From: Sclerodactyla briareus
Lineage: Eukaryota; Echinodermata; Holothuroidea; Dendrochirotida; Sclerodactylidae
DNA length: 64,000 nt
Direction: 5' to 3'
Assembly: GCA_026419785.1 (NCBI GenBank)
Contig: JAODTK010002510.1
Span: 62,001-126,000 of the forward strand
Shown: positions 11,346-22,965 of the stretch, in pieces
Layout of the letters: every line of letters starts with the position of its first letter
How positions within the stretch are numbered: position 1 is the stretch's first letter
Program-made: the position numbers and the translations under genes
Notes under the pieces: generated by a model
Database searches by the model: none
The model's input: only the letters and a program-made list of their open reading frames with translations
What the model was told of the DNA's origin: nothing

Positions 11346-13190
11346 GTGAGTCCTGTATTCAAATGGGCGTATTATGCTCAACCACCAATGAAGATCCAAA
11401 ACTATACAAGCGTCGTTGATACTGCCCTTTTTTTCTGATCTTCTCTCCATGAGTACCTCAATGTGAAAGTGGGGAATTTTACACGCGCCGTCATTCTGAT
11501 TGAATTACCACCGGTTTCAAGCTCCATTCTCTCTGACGAGCGGACCAGCGAAGCCACGGAAACCATTGAAGTCTCCGGGGTGGCCCAACAGGATCGTTAC
11601 CCATACCCTCCTGGTAGAAATGTGCTACCAACTGGGCAAACCAACGCCAGTTGATGGAACAGGATCAGAGCAGTCGATTTCTACGACTATTACAGAGAAC
11701 ATATATTAAATTGCATTATTTTGATTAAGTGTCTGTGAGTATGTATATGGGTCAGGGTTTATGATGTGGGTAGTATGAATGCACCCCCCCCCCCTAATGG
11801 GACCATGACTCATTATTTTATGTTTGTTATCTTAATCTGGAGAATCTGAGGTTAACCCCATGGTAAAGCTAAGATTTGTCGAAATGATTCGATTAAGATG
11901 GAATTACAACATTAAGATTAGATTTTTTCTTTTCATGTTACAGGAAAATTATAAAATGGAAGTCAGATGAAGCTCATACTTGCGATGTATGTGGCTTGTT
12001 AATGATTCATCAAACCTAATTGTTTGAATAGTCAAGGGTCATCTCATCTGGGTTACACGGGGAGAAAAATCTGGTTTAATCAATTATTTGATGTTTAACT
12101 ATCTTATGAAAGTAGAGGAACTCTTTGCTGTGAATTAAGCGTTAGGTGTAGGACCATTTTCGGGCAAAACATGACAAATGTGTGGACAATTTATATTTGC
12201 TATGTATATTCGCCATTAAAGTAGACATGAATCGTTAGCAGATGCCGGAAGTCACCTAGGCCGCATGTACTCGACGGTTCCCAATCGCCCGCCTCCTCCG
12301 GGCAAGGGACAGACCTTGCATGGCCAGCACTCTCACTTTCAGAATACAGAGGAGGACATAAGTGTACCAAGGACGGGTTAAAACACCACGCCTAAACACG
12401 ACGGGCCTCCTTGCATGAAACCGATATAGGCAACAGGAATGCACCTACCGGATTCCGCATCCTCTAGACAGTATATTTTGTTTTGTCAATTCATGTTCCA
12501 GGTTTTAGTGAATATTTCCTATTCTATCAGTTGGGCCCTCTCCATTTTGCAAGGCACTAAGCTACCTCATTAAAGCACTAAGCCCCCAACAGTTCACTCC
12601 ACTGCACTCCAATCACTCCTGCATTCCATACATAATAACCTTTTTGTCATGTATTTGATGGCGTATCGAAATGTAGCCAGGCATCATATCAGGTGCACGA
12701 ACAGCACGCCATTACAATGCTTGCTTTAACAAGGCAGAGGGTTACAAATTATAGATGATACTACAACAAGTGTTTACACTCACTTCAACCACTCAGTCGT
12801 CAATTCAGGGATATGGGTATAAATACACATATCATATTTTTGGGGGGTGTGTATGATTTTGATGGAGGAAGTTATTTCCTGCAGTGAAGCTCCTGTGGTG
12901 AGAACTTTCGTCGGTCTTATGTAGTGTTGTAATACCCATTGCGCGATATTGAGCAAAGTAACTTATTTTGGATATTTCGAATTTTTTACCCCTTGACAAT
13001 CTAGTGACGAAATGGTTGGTTTGACAAGAAAACATAACATAACTAATGTACGAAACGTCGGTTACCGTTAGCCTAACTATTATATAACGTAATCGTTGTT
13101 CCGGTTTGATCGCGGGTTCACCTATATATAAATTACGTACATGTCCTATGGATACGATGGAGTGTTGTCGGCCGGTGGATAGTGATAGGT
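11346..13190. other. first part of P450 intron 1
   Basis: The stretch lies between the donor at 11346 and the next exon at 18843. It holds short open frames (11463-11709) without recognisable P450 motifs and a poly(C) run at 11784-11795. No other gene is seen. The missing B-helix region of the P450 was looked for here and not found. Confidence 0.5.
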
Positions 13191-13194
13191 TTGA

Positions 13195-13940
13195 GGTCTC
13201 GATTCTATAAATGACATGCTCAGTGGCTCAACCTCCGCCACGTATCACGCATCTTGCGCAAGGGTTTATTGCTTTCCTCGAAACTGTTTATGTATGTTTA
13301 ATGTCCCGAATTGCGCATTTGATTTTCCAAGGTAGTCACGGGTCTCCCAATGGGCCAGTATCACTGCTTTTCTCTCAGAGCGTCCTTCGCTGGCGCTTCT
13401 TCTTGGAGTCGACGTGACCGAAAAATCTCATTCTGCTAGTGTCTAACACCGATCCGAGGGATTTGTTGGTTCACACAAGCATATTCATCTTTGGTATCCA
13501 ATTGTTTTATTGGTCCCATACATCTTAATGTTAACATTGCGGAGTAGTCTTCTTTGGAAAGTGTCAATTTTGTGATCAAGATCCTTCGTGGTACCCCACT
13601 TTCGCAATTATACAAAAAATACTCTTAATACGTTGGGCATCGAAAATCCGAATTTTGATGCTTGTTCCTAATTCGTCTGCTCTTGAAAATTGTTGACTTG
13701 AAGAGTGTTGAAAGCGTTGTTGGTTATACCAACTTCTTCTGTTAAATGACTTCTTCGGTTCCCAAAGACTTCCTTACATATTTACAATCCTTCCAACTTC
13801 CATTGCCCAATTTCTGTGATTGGAAACTCAGATTTCTTCTTGTCAGTGGGCCTCAGTCACTCCGTCGCTCTTCGATGTCTTGTAGTATAATGTTCACCGA
13901 GAGCTGCATCAGCGTATTGTTGGTCAACAGTGAATAAGTT
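13195..13940 (-). mobile_element. antisense LINE, reverse-transcriptase C-terminal part (copy 1)
   Basis: On the minus strand the broken frames read, in order, as the end of an endonuclease-type non-LTR retrotransposon polyprotein. A thumb-like segment (ITNNAFNTLQ, then LDHKIDTFQRRLLRNV and TNKTI) corresponds to the usual 'INKARAAF...KKLQTFQRRCLRRIL...W' pattern. It is followed by a GRPWTTLL-type block of the C-terminal tail. Several frame changes and truncation at both ends mark it as dead. The 13195-13520 part is shared with 46895-47240, also antisense. It sits in intron 1 of the P450, opposite in orientation to the gene. The clade is not determined. Confidence 0.65.
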
Positions 13941-15245
13941 GTCGGTGTTATTATTTACACGGTAAGCATGGATCATATTATTATTACATATTATGAGTGA
14001 CACCAGTTGTGCAATTAATCAAGTACACGTGTGGAAAGGGTGTCTGTGAGGTTCAGTGTTAGGTAGGGTGGGTGACTAAAGGTTAACAGAGTAGCTGTGG
14101 GTTTACGGGTCTGTGGGGTCAATTCAGGTTAGGGTTTGGAGGTTACCGATTCATGGTACTATTATATGCTAATCACAGGTTAAGAGCCTGTGTTTTATGG
14201 TGGCATTTTATGAACTGTTAGTGTTAGTGAATCCCAAAACATTCCGCATGTGTCAAGTCCCCATAGAAACAAGTTTTCATGAACCTGTTGTGTCAAAGAG
14301 ATAGAGAAAACGATGATTGTCATGGTTACAGACCATCCATGTTGACTTTCACCACTCGGCGCCATCCATTCAGCACACTCCTGGGAGCATATGTCTGGGA
14401 GGCACCTATACCGCAAGCATCCACCCACGTCTACCAACCGCAGAATTGTGCCAACAGTTAAAAAAAAAATCTCTCTCCAGAAAAAAAAAAAAAAAAAAAA
14501 AGGAAACCAACTGCAGTCAGTGTTACCCTGACTCGTAATTTGACGACAACATGCCAGTCATTACAGAAGCGCAGTCTATCCGTGCAGACCATATAACTCG
14601 TTCAATAACACAAATGTGAACTGTGTCCGGGCAGTAAAACTCAGGTCGCGAAAAGGCTATTACCTTGTAACTCGAACTAGTGCGGGCCAGTGTTGAGCAC
14701 AGTATATTTTTGAAATTGCCTGAAGCATCACACAAGAATATCAATTTCTACATCTTTACAACTCTCCGAAGGGAGGAAGGCACTATCGGGTTCATAGTAG
14801 CTATAATTGAATGGGTCCTTCAGTACATCACAGACAGAGGGCATTTGGACCAGGATAGGGGCGGGTCAGAACTAATAGGCAGTGGACTCGGGGTTAGTCC
14901 TGGCCCATGGATGCTTGTAGACTGATATGGGAGAATTATTGATTGTCTACTATGGAAAAGAAACACATACGTTTAGCGGATTTGAAATAGTAGAATAGTT
15001 GCGATAGTCGATTTAGCGATGACCGGTGTCGGTGTTGGGTCGTGAATACCAAATCAGTTGTCGTAACATTAAAAAATAAATGAAAACTCAACTCAACTCT
15101 TAAGTCCATGCCTGTCAGTGCCATTATGAGCTAAGACCGACAAAATTCACTTTTTTACTAATTCCTCGGTTTGTCCAGAATTTACTAGGCAGTGGAGTCT
15201 CACCGATACGTAAGAATTGCAAGGAAAATCGAAACCGGGTGTACT
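13941..15245. other. P450 intron 1, unassigned
   Basis: No gene is recognised. An A-rich run (14460-14502) and a retroposon-like tail at 15068-15103 (AATAAATGAAAACTCAACTC, with ACTCA repeats) suggest old retroposon 3' ends whose bodies I cannot classify. Confidence 0.35.
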
Positions 15246-15249
15246 TTGT

Positions 15250-15478
15250 TGCGGGACCGGAAAATTGGCACAAGCGGACAAACTCCCACCCAGGACAATA
15301 ACCCACTCTAGGCAATACCACTGGACAACTCCAACCGGACAACTGCAACTCCAATAGTTTACCACTCGAACAATTAACACCCGGGACGCTTCCACCGGCT
15401 AAACCAAAGGACAACTCCCACCCGGACATCTCCACCGGACAACTCCACGGACAACCTAGTACCAGTAGCTCCATGGGC
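15250..15478 (+). repeat. degenerate minisatellite, ~14-bp unit GGACAACTCCCACC (copy 2)
   Basis: About 230 bp made of diverged units on the pattern GGACAACTCCCACC. Good units lie near 15325-15350 and 15410-15455, with degenerate ones between. The inverse-complement form of the same unit occurs at 1055-1192. The array makes a false tryptophan/cysteine-rich frame on the minus strand. Confidence 0.75.
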
Positions 15479-15479
15479 C

Positions 15480-17280
15480 TACATCGTTATGTCAGTATGT
15501 ATGTATAACGTAACGTCGACGAATTAAGTCCACGTCTGAGATTCTCCGTTTAGCTATTGGTTTATCAATGCGATTTAATAAGGGGGGGCCAAAATGTGTG
15601 GCAAAACCACATATGATTGACTGACATTGCGATGGACGCGGATTCCCACCTATGGATTAACTAATTTACTGATTCATTGCAATAGATTTGTACAGTACGA
15701 ATGGGTACGAGGACGTCGGAGAGCGGTGATGTTCTCTCACACAATATGTCAACATTCTGGCATAGGCCTAGTTGGACCATTTTTTGCAACTTTTATTTCA
15801 TGATAGCTCTAATAATTTACCAGACATATGAGGTTTTCATAGTTATGATCTCAAAAAGAACGAATTATGTTTCCCGAGAAATTACAGATAAATTCGAAAC
15901 ATGAAAAAAGAGATTTTGGGGGGTCGTTCAGGCATCCAATTATACTAGAGAATTGTGAGTTCGCGCGGTTACCTTGTTTTCCCCATTGGGCTTGTGCAGA
16001 GTAATACGCATAATAGACTATCTGGCAGCAAAATATTAATGCACGCAAACTGTAGCAAGTTCAAATAAATTATTCGGTAGCCACATATGGAGACGATAGA
16101 CTACGTGGTGGGCGTAGGGCCATGAAGGTCCGAACCGCAAATCGGAGAGGTCGCCAGCATTATATTTAAATAAATTGGATTATGATGTTGGCCATATGGT
16201 GAAAATGCACCTTTTCCGTCATTTGCGGGAGGGAGGGGTCAGGGAAGAAAGGACCCCTCAAAAATAAACCAAGTATCGAAAATTAGGTAGGGTAGTTTCA
16301 GATGGGAGGAACTTATATTTTTATCATGGGTTAAGGTCAGTGCGGTCATTGAAATGTTAAAAGGTAGGGGGAATATATGTATGTATTATGGGACGATATA
16401 GTATTAACGTATGGTCAGAGGAAGCTGGCGAAGGGCGCGTGTTTTCCGGCTTTTCTCAATGCATTTTAGGATGCCTTGGAGTCGAAGCACCCATATTGTG
16501 CCACAAGCGGACGAATTTAGACGACCTACTGGCGTTCGATATTACTAAAGAGAACCCTTGAGTCGGTTGCTAACCCCGCCATGGACCTTTTTCCGAGGCT
16601 CCGTAACCCCACAAAGGCAAGTGTCATTATTCCTGTGGAAACTGCGAATTCTAGTCCGCAACTACGTGACGTCATGCAAACGACGACGAGAGCAACCCTA
16701 CGGATTCGAATCCCTCTATTACCAAGCGTCACCGAGTCTTGGTACCACTCCGGGTTCATAGTTTGCAGGTGGCGTATGACGGCATTTGTGAACCCGGGGG
16801 CGCTGGTGACTATCTAAGCGGAACGACCACGATAGGTTGGCGCGGCGCTGGATCGGAACATTTGGGGTTATTTTAGAACCTCTCAGATCGCCGGGAATGG
16901 CCCCTCGGGGCCTGGGGGACCGTTATACTCACACTATCGACTAAAAACAAGTGCCTGCTCGTGGTGCAATACACTGGAAACAAAAATTATCTCTGCACTC
17001 TCACTGAAATATATTGAATCTAATGTAAGGGCCGGTGTTTTCCATCTCCACATACATTTTTGACCTATATAAACCAACGCCCACCATACGAGTGACATCA
17101 TTGGTTCCTCTGACCGTCAGCCCATACAGTATTTGCCCGACACTAAAACAAACACTCGTTCTTGATTCACTGATATGATTAATCTTCAAGACTCCCAAAA
17201 GGGGGACGATGTGGACTGCGATCCAGTATCTAAGCGGAGCGCACCATTGGTTGGCGCGTGCGCAGCCCAGAAAGTTTTGC
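15480..17280. other. P450 intron 1, unassigned
   Basis: No recognisable gene. Overlapping 60-78 codon frames at 16526-16817 on both strands are mutual shadows and match nothing I know. Confidence 0.4.
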
Positions 17281-17284
17281 CTTT

Positions 17285-17415
17285 ATGGTATATATATATG
17301 GCGTCATATATATTAATATATATAGTTAATATATATTATATATATAATATATATATATATAATATAATATATATAGATATATATATATATATATATTCTA
17401 TATATGTATATGAGG
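17285..17415. repeat. (AT)n microsatellite, left block
   Basis: Imperfect alternating AT over about 130 bp. It encodes a false isoleucine/tyrosine-rich frame. Confidence 0.9.
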
Positions 17416-17510
17416 ATGCTTGAAGACAGGCATTGATGATGAAATGAAAGCGAAACATCGAGGCTCCAACTAGCAATAAAGAATATACAAATTAATGTAT
17501 TCAATATTTC
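17416..17510 (+). mobile_element. possible Penelope-like 3' remnant between AT blocks
   Basis: The island between the two AT arrays contains TTGATGATGAAATGAAAG followed by CGAAACATCG and then AATAAAGAATATAC. The order 'TGATGA ... CGAAAC.TCG ... AATAAA' is common at the ends of Penelope-like retroelements. There is no convincing stem between the two core words, and the match is short, so this is a weak call. Confidence 0.25.
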
Positions 17511-17518
17511 GCCGTTAT

Positions 17519-17561
17519 CTATATATATATATATATAATATGATATATATATATATATATA

Positions 17562-17602
<41 letters not shown>

Positions 17603-17631
17603 ATATATATTATATATAGATCATATATATA

Positions 17632-17669
<38 letters not shown>

Positions 17670-17690
17670 ATATATCTATATATTGTGTTT
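17519..17690. repeat. (AT)n microsatellite, right block
   Basis: About 170 bp of imperfect alternating AT with occasional GAT and ATAA interruptions. Confidence 0.9.
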
Positions 17691-18654
17691 GTGTGTGGGT
17701 GACTTGGACGAATTAAAGTTCGTACTTGGAATGTGGTTCCCCATGAGGGGTATATGAAACCCTATCAAGTTTAGGTTCCAGGTCCTAGGCTACCTTAAGG
17801 TCGCTGCAGGCCAAGGCAGAAAATCTTGTAAATTTAACTTTGAAACTTATCCAGTTGCGGATTAGGTGGTGGCTTCTAACAAGAGAAAAGTACCCTATGT
17901 GAAGTTCACGTGTGAAAGAGTAATATATTAGGCCAATTTAAGCTTTTAAACCTGATAACTTAACCTTACCTGGATGGATTGCGCTCATTATCAGTACTGT
18001 ATGTCACCATGATGAGCTATTAATTGTGACCCATGATGAGACTATTGATTGGGTCAGGTGAGAGATCAACAGAGGCGGAGGATGGACATTTATGAAGTTC
18101 GGAATGCTTGGTCTGATTATTGTCGAAAGTGTGTAGCTTTCTTACTGAGAGTACAGGACCCTATTGCTTGATCAATCAATTGCGTCATTTTTTGTGGGAA
18201 TTTTTCAGACATATGGCAAATCAATGTTGCCCATAGTGAGCTAGTACATTTTGCTATCAGTCCTGTTCTGGCCCATAAGTTTCAGAATTGAGTCAGGGAA
18301 TCACTGCGCATTTGGGTTTTCTTTTTCAAATTAAACTGGCTGGAGTGTGATCCAAATGGTTAATCTCCCCTCCTTGCGCTTTGGTTGCAAACTGATGAGC
18401 GGAGCGAATGATATGTCGGGGGAAAAAGGACAGCAGTTTTGCTCCGGGCAATAGGGATTGCTCTTGGATCACAGTATGACTGTACTGATCCTAGCACCCA
18501 GCACAGAAACGGCTACGGGCACGATTATTTCTGAAAGCGCCGAACACGAGGGTTACTAGTATTCTGTATAACCACTCGACCAAAATACTTTTGGAATCAG
18601 TTTATCCAAAAACCATCCTAGACCTCTCAGTTATGGTGGAATTTCGGTGGGCGA
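17691..18654. other. P450 intron 1, last part, unassigned
   Basis: Ordinary-looking sequence with no gene or repeat that I recognise. Confidence 0.4.
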
Positions 18655-18838
18655 TTTACTCTCTCTCTTCCCTGCCTCTCGCCCAACCACTCTCCGCTAC
18701 CCCCCCCCATCCTCTCTCCTCTCTCTTGCTTCCCTCTCTCCCTCTCTCTCTCCTTCCTATCTCCCTCTCTCCCCTCGATCCCCCGCGCTCTCTCCTTCCC
18801 ACAAACGGTTTCTTACGAGCTCCTCTCCCCCACTTGTT
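18655..18838 (+). repeat. CT-rich low-complexity tract leading into a splice acceptor
   Basis: Strongly pyrimidine-rich (CTCTCC words) on the + strand for about 180 bp. It ends just before the acceptor TTGTTACAG (AG at 18841-18842). It probably serves as an extended polypyrimidine tract for the next P450 exon. It also yields false serine/proline/leucine-rich frames. Confidence 0.7.
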
Positions 18839-18842
18839 ACAG

Positions 18843-19199
18843 GTATTTCCATGCAACAGGAGAACCGTGGAAGAGGAACAGACGATTCGCCCAGCCCACT
18901 GTCTCCGCCGAGGCATCGGCACAGAGCAGCCTTCGAGAGCAGAATTTCGGAGGAAGCAGGAAATCAGGCTCACGAGAGGCAATCCACTGGGAGCAATGGG
19001 GCACCAAGGACGTCTCCTTCATTTTGCCTCGCAAGTACAACGTTAATATCGCATCTGATTTACGCGCGCTCAGCCCCTTACGGAAGGACCCCGACTTCTG
19101 AAGGAAGTCGGCACGATCTTGGATCACATAAACAAGAAGGGGGTGGAAGGCGGTTCAGCGCCATCACGGCCACCTTGATATGGCAGGAAAGGCCAAAAG
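18843..19199 (+). CDS. cytochrome P450 (CYP2-clan), C-helix to D/E region exon(s), frame-broken
   Basis: This is the second recognisable piece of the P450. After the acceptor at 18842 comes GISMQQ. A one-base shift then gives EPWKRNRRFAQPT, the C-helix signature W-x-x-x-R with W at 18868-18870 and R at 18880-18882; these residues contact the heme propionates in the family. Next comes FESRISEEAGN (D-helix start, usual form 'LE.RI.EEA..L') in a second frame. DVSFILPRKYNVNIASDL and, after another shift, LKEVGTILDHINKK (E-helix side) complete it. It ends at a possible donor AAAG|GTAACA (19199/19200). At least three frame changes are needed, although protein similarity continues across them. Two family exons may be merged here. 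It is certainly P450; the exon borders are less certain. Confidence 0.75.
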
Positions 19200-19384
19200 G
19201 TAACATAATGAATGGACTCGGAACGAATATCAACCGTTGCATTGTAGTGGGGAAGTAGGGTTGTGAAAACCAGCCGTACCGGGTGGTAATGCTGAAGAAG
19301 AGCGACGTGATTTTCATCATCATTATTATTGAATATATCAGTACTAAGTACTATCTATTATTTTCCATGCACTGGACGGATGGA

Positions 19385-19957
19385 TGGCAACAAGAAGACG
19401 TTCCAAGAAATTCTATCCGGCAACACCGACTAGCACAGCCCCGTCAGGCAAACGTCGTCGGCATACCTCGAAAGACTGCAGGCGAGTGCAGTGGACTTGA
19501 GGTCAGGTTCTCGAAATTCCACCTCTCTGGTATGGTCCGGGACCTCTCCATCGCGGGGACGGAGGGGGTTGTCTGCGGACTCTCAGTTGGGCATCCTCTC
19601 TCTGATGCCCACCCTGTGGCGCAGCGGCGCTGCCGGGATACTCGATTCGGTAGTTGGCCGGAAGCGATTTCCGGTCACTGCGGACAAGGAGGAAACTCCA
19701 CTATCTAACGCCACTATTTTTTCGGAGTGTGTCCGCATGGGCGACATCGTTCCTCTGGGGCCAGTACGCGCGCTGCGACTGGTGGACTCCCTGCTTGCTG
19801 GGTACCTCATCCCCTAAGGGAAGTGTTGGTTGTGGGGAACTTCCACGCCGTCATGAGAGACCCGAGTCTTTGGCGGAACCAGAAGATTAGACCAGAAAGG
19901 TTCATAGACGCAGAGGGCCACTTTATCAGGTCTACTCAGCTCATTTCATTCGGAAAA
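19385..19957 (+). CDS. cytochrome P450 (CYP2-clan), I-helix to PERF exon block, frame-broken
   Basis: This is the strongest part of the gene. FHLSGMVRDLSIAGTE gives the I-helix oxygen-activation motif, AGTE (about 19541-19564). HPVAQRR follows in one frame and SVVGRKRFP in another. TIFSECVRMGDIVPLG carries the K-helix ExxR as E-C-V-R (19725-19736). VVGNFHAVMRDPSLWRN follows, then RPERF (19889-19903), the PERF motif whose Arg completes the ERR triad, and FIDAEGHF. The block ends LISFGK at a donor-like GTAACG (19958), where CYP2 genes place an intron just before the heme-cysteine exon. Several frame changes separate the segments. The acceptor at the left end is not clear, so the start is approximate. 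No heme-binding FxxGxRxCxG exon was found downstream. Confidence 0.85.
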
Positions 19958-22145
19958 GTAACGTTCATCTAGTCTAAGATCTGTTGCATTCGTCTTTGTC
20001 TCCTGGCCTGTTGGCACTCACTCGGGTAATCAGCAGAACAATTGCACAAGTTCCTTTTTTTTTCAATTAACTCTGGTCAACTTTAGATGCAACAATGTTG
20101 CATCTGACACACGCGTTTCCTCAGTTTGATTTTGCGTAGATGCGAAGGAGCGGCCTCGAGCAGCACGTGTCGTACGTCCCTTCGTGTCCTTTGCAGCCGC
20201 TCCTTAACTTGTTTCTAGGGATTTATAATATTCAACAGGAAACTAGGAATACATAATTTCACTATCAAGTGGCAACATTGGCTTGAAGTCATTTTGAAGT
20301 CATCATACCTTTCAACAAGCGAATGACAATTGACATGCCAATTTGCACATAATTACGATGAATTATTCACGGGCGGCCCAGTATATCCCAATGTATCTTC
20401 GTCCCGTGCGTTCAATTGTTCGTCCGTCGTTCGTTACGTCCGCCCTTATGCTCGTCTTGATGGCTTTCCAGTGGGTTTACAAGACCATTCGTACATAGAG
20501 AAATCATCGAAAAGTTTATATGAGAATTATTTCATAGAGGTTTTCCTTGCCATACTCCATGTTTCATGGAAAAATTTCCTTGGACCCCCGATAGTCGAAA
20601 ACAACTTTGTCAGTGTAAGCATTTTGACCCTTAGATGTTGTCATCAGACGGTTTGGACTCATATTCTATGGAGAAACTTGCTGAATGAATCCCGTTTGAT
20701 ACGTACACATCACTTAAAGTTAGCATTGCGTGTCAATCTGAAAAAACGCCATCCTGGTCCCCCGTGTCGTTCACGAATTATAATGGAAATATATGGTATC
20801 ATGTATAGGTATGTTTATCTGGAAGGTTGGTTGAGTCAACATGAATTCGAAGGAGCTTGACGACAATATTAGGATTAGTGTTGGATCCCACAGAGTTTCA
20901 TAACGTTTTGTTTCTCTATTTAATCCGATCGAATGTTTGTTTTTTTTTTGTTCACGAATTTTATTGCCAGCGTCCAAGTTGGTGATGTAACTTTCATTTA
21001 ACCAAAATATCCAATGAGCGACAATGTTCATGAACAAGCTGATATTTCTTGATGAGTGTCTATTTCCTCTGAAATTATGAAAAGTTAAAAACATTTCACT
21101 ACGTCCTCTTCACATATTCACATATGAACCAGACGATCAATCTTTCCCCCCCCCCCCCCCGGGGGTATTGGAACATGGTACGTTATATTTGACACAGTTA
21201 TTCGACAATTCGATAGAAACTGTCCGAAGAATCAGAGCAGCAGGAAGAATATAATTGGAAACCTGTATTGAGGTGACTAGTACATTTTAATATTTTGTCA
21301 TTTCCCTTCCATATGAACCTCCGACATCGCATTTTTTCAGAAATTTAAATGGGTTTCATTATAGTTTTTCCTCGAAAAGTCATGTTTCTTCCTTAGCATG
21401 AAGGCTCATACCGGCTATTTCCCGTAGAAAAGCAAACTATTGGCAATAGGTGATTCACGGTGACTTCCGTAACAGACAAGTCTGACATTATTAGAATTCC
21501 TTAAACGGGAACCACTGTCGCAAAAAGGAGGAAAAATGCCAGGCTTGTAACTCTTCTATCAATTATCATGGCATAAGGACAGTTCTAAATGAACTTGAGA
21601 CTTTGTAGGCGTGGTCGCTACATCCACTCCCCCATAAATATTCAAGCCTTTCACACAACAATAGTTTCTATCCTCGACTATTAGAGACTGGAATGATTAA
21701 CCATCCCCTGTTAAGGACCCCCCAGTTCTAATGTGTTTTTAAGAAGGCCAGCCGCCCACACAGCAGTTACTAGTGCTTGCCTGATGCTCACTAACACCAC
21801 ACCCTCGTTGTGATACCGAAAGGGGTTTTTAACGAGTAGGAAGCAGAAGCAGAAGCAAAACATCGGGTTCACGGCGTGGAGCGCGTTGGTGGAGGACTGT
21901 GTTCTGTACAGCGTCTTATTTATTTTCCTTCTTGTTGAGATTATCTCGCTTATGGGGGAAATCTATGGGGCAAACACTAGATTGCATGGGTTTTTTTTAG
22001 TGGATCCCTTCCACGACGTGTCTTATATTCTGACTGTCCCTTGATGAAATGTGTTTTGCATGTATGTGCTTTTAATGACAAAAATCCTCAAACTCGCAAT
22101 TGTATGAACCACACCTGAGTATGCGGACAGGCTGAATGCAATATT
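19958..22145. other. unassigned sequence 3' of the P450 exons
   Basis: The missing heme exon was sought here and not seen. The + frame 20330-20860 (176 codons) is the longest clean open frame outside simple repeats in the window, but I find no motif, signal peptide or family. A poly(C) run lies at 21146-21162. Confidence 0.35.
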
Positions 22146-22149
22146 ACAA

Positions 22150-22965
22150 TCGTTTTTAACGGATTGATTTCTCTAATGCATTAATGATTTCAGGAACCAT
22201 TGCCAGTTGGTCCCCTACCGAGTCTGCATAGAACAGAAAATATTGTCCGCGACCAGTTTTGTTGCGAATTATCCATGCAAACTCTGCTGGTCGATATGCT
22301 CTCACAATGCGTGTGCTTAAGAGTTTGTTTCACTCACTCCCATTATTTTTTGGTACATTGTTAACCTATCATCACTACTACCCGTACCAAATATTTGGAA
22401 GCATCATGTATTGTTCCTATTGTCCCAGTCCCGAAGGCACGTCACAAGACTTGCATGAATGATTTACGGTTACGCCCTGTCGCAATCACACCAGGGTTAG
22501 AAAGTTTGTGAGAAGCTTGTTTTAAAAATTCCATCAAATCTCTACTCCCCTGATGAGAAATGGCCCCCTTCAATTTGCATACACAAAAAGTCGAAAAAGA
22601 TGCGATACTTTAGTTACTCGACAAGGTCTCTCCTCTCGAAAATCCAATGTGTCATCCCGCATTATGTACTTCGACTTCTCCGCTTTTAACACAATTCAAC
22701 CCCAGGGTTTTAGTCAGACCAAACTAATGAGATGGAATGTAATACCACCTCATTGATTGCGGTGGATAATTCACAGAACGGACCCAGTATGTTCGGTGAA
22801 CGTTGTGATGAGTCTGGGTAGTGACATCAAGTACAGCAGCTCCTCAAGGTAACCAGATTTGGTCTTTTTTTATTTACAGTACACACGTCTGATATCCGTC
22901 TAATCATTCGTCCTCTCTATTGTTACAAATAGCAGACGTAAACTGCGTTAGTGGACTTATGTTGC
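22150..22965 (+). mobile_element. Rex1/CR1-like LINE fragment, reverse transcriptase
   Basis: Broken frames follow the order of a non-LTR reverse transcriptase. A finger segment reads CIVPIVPVPKARHKTCMNDL then RPVAITPG (about 22407-22496). Next come PLQFAYTKSR and KSNVSSRIMYFDFSAFNTIQP, which holds the first catalytic-region aspartate with the AFNTIQP signature. A degraded '(N)TGAPQG' box (STAAPQG, 22829-22850) is followed by LFLFTVHTSDIRLI and a decayed FADD box near 22935-22955. About three to five frame changes and stops are present. It is truncated at both ends and closely similar in pattern to the LINE at 37880-41455. Confidence 0.75.

Noticed and set aside
18591-19258. Long serine/proline/leucine-rich frames on + (up to 203 codons)
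   Set aside because: The first half is the CT-rich tract before the splice acceptor. Only the part after 18843 is real coding sequence, and it belongs to the P450.
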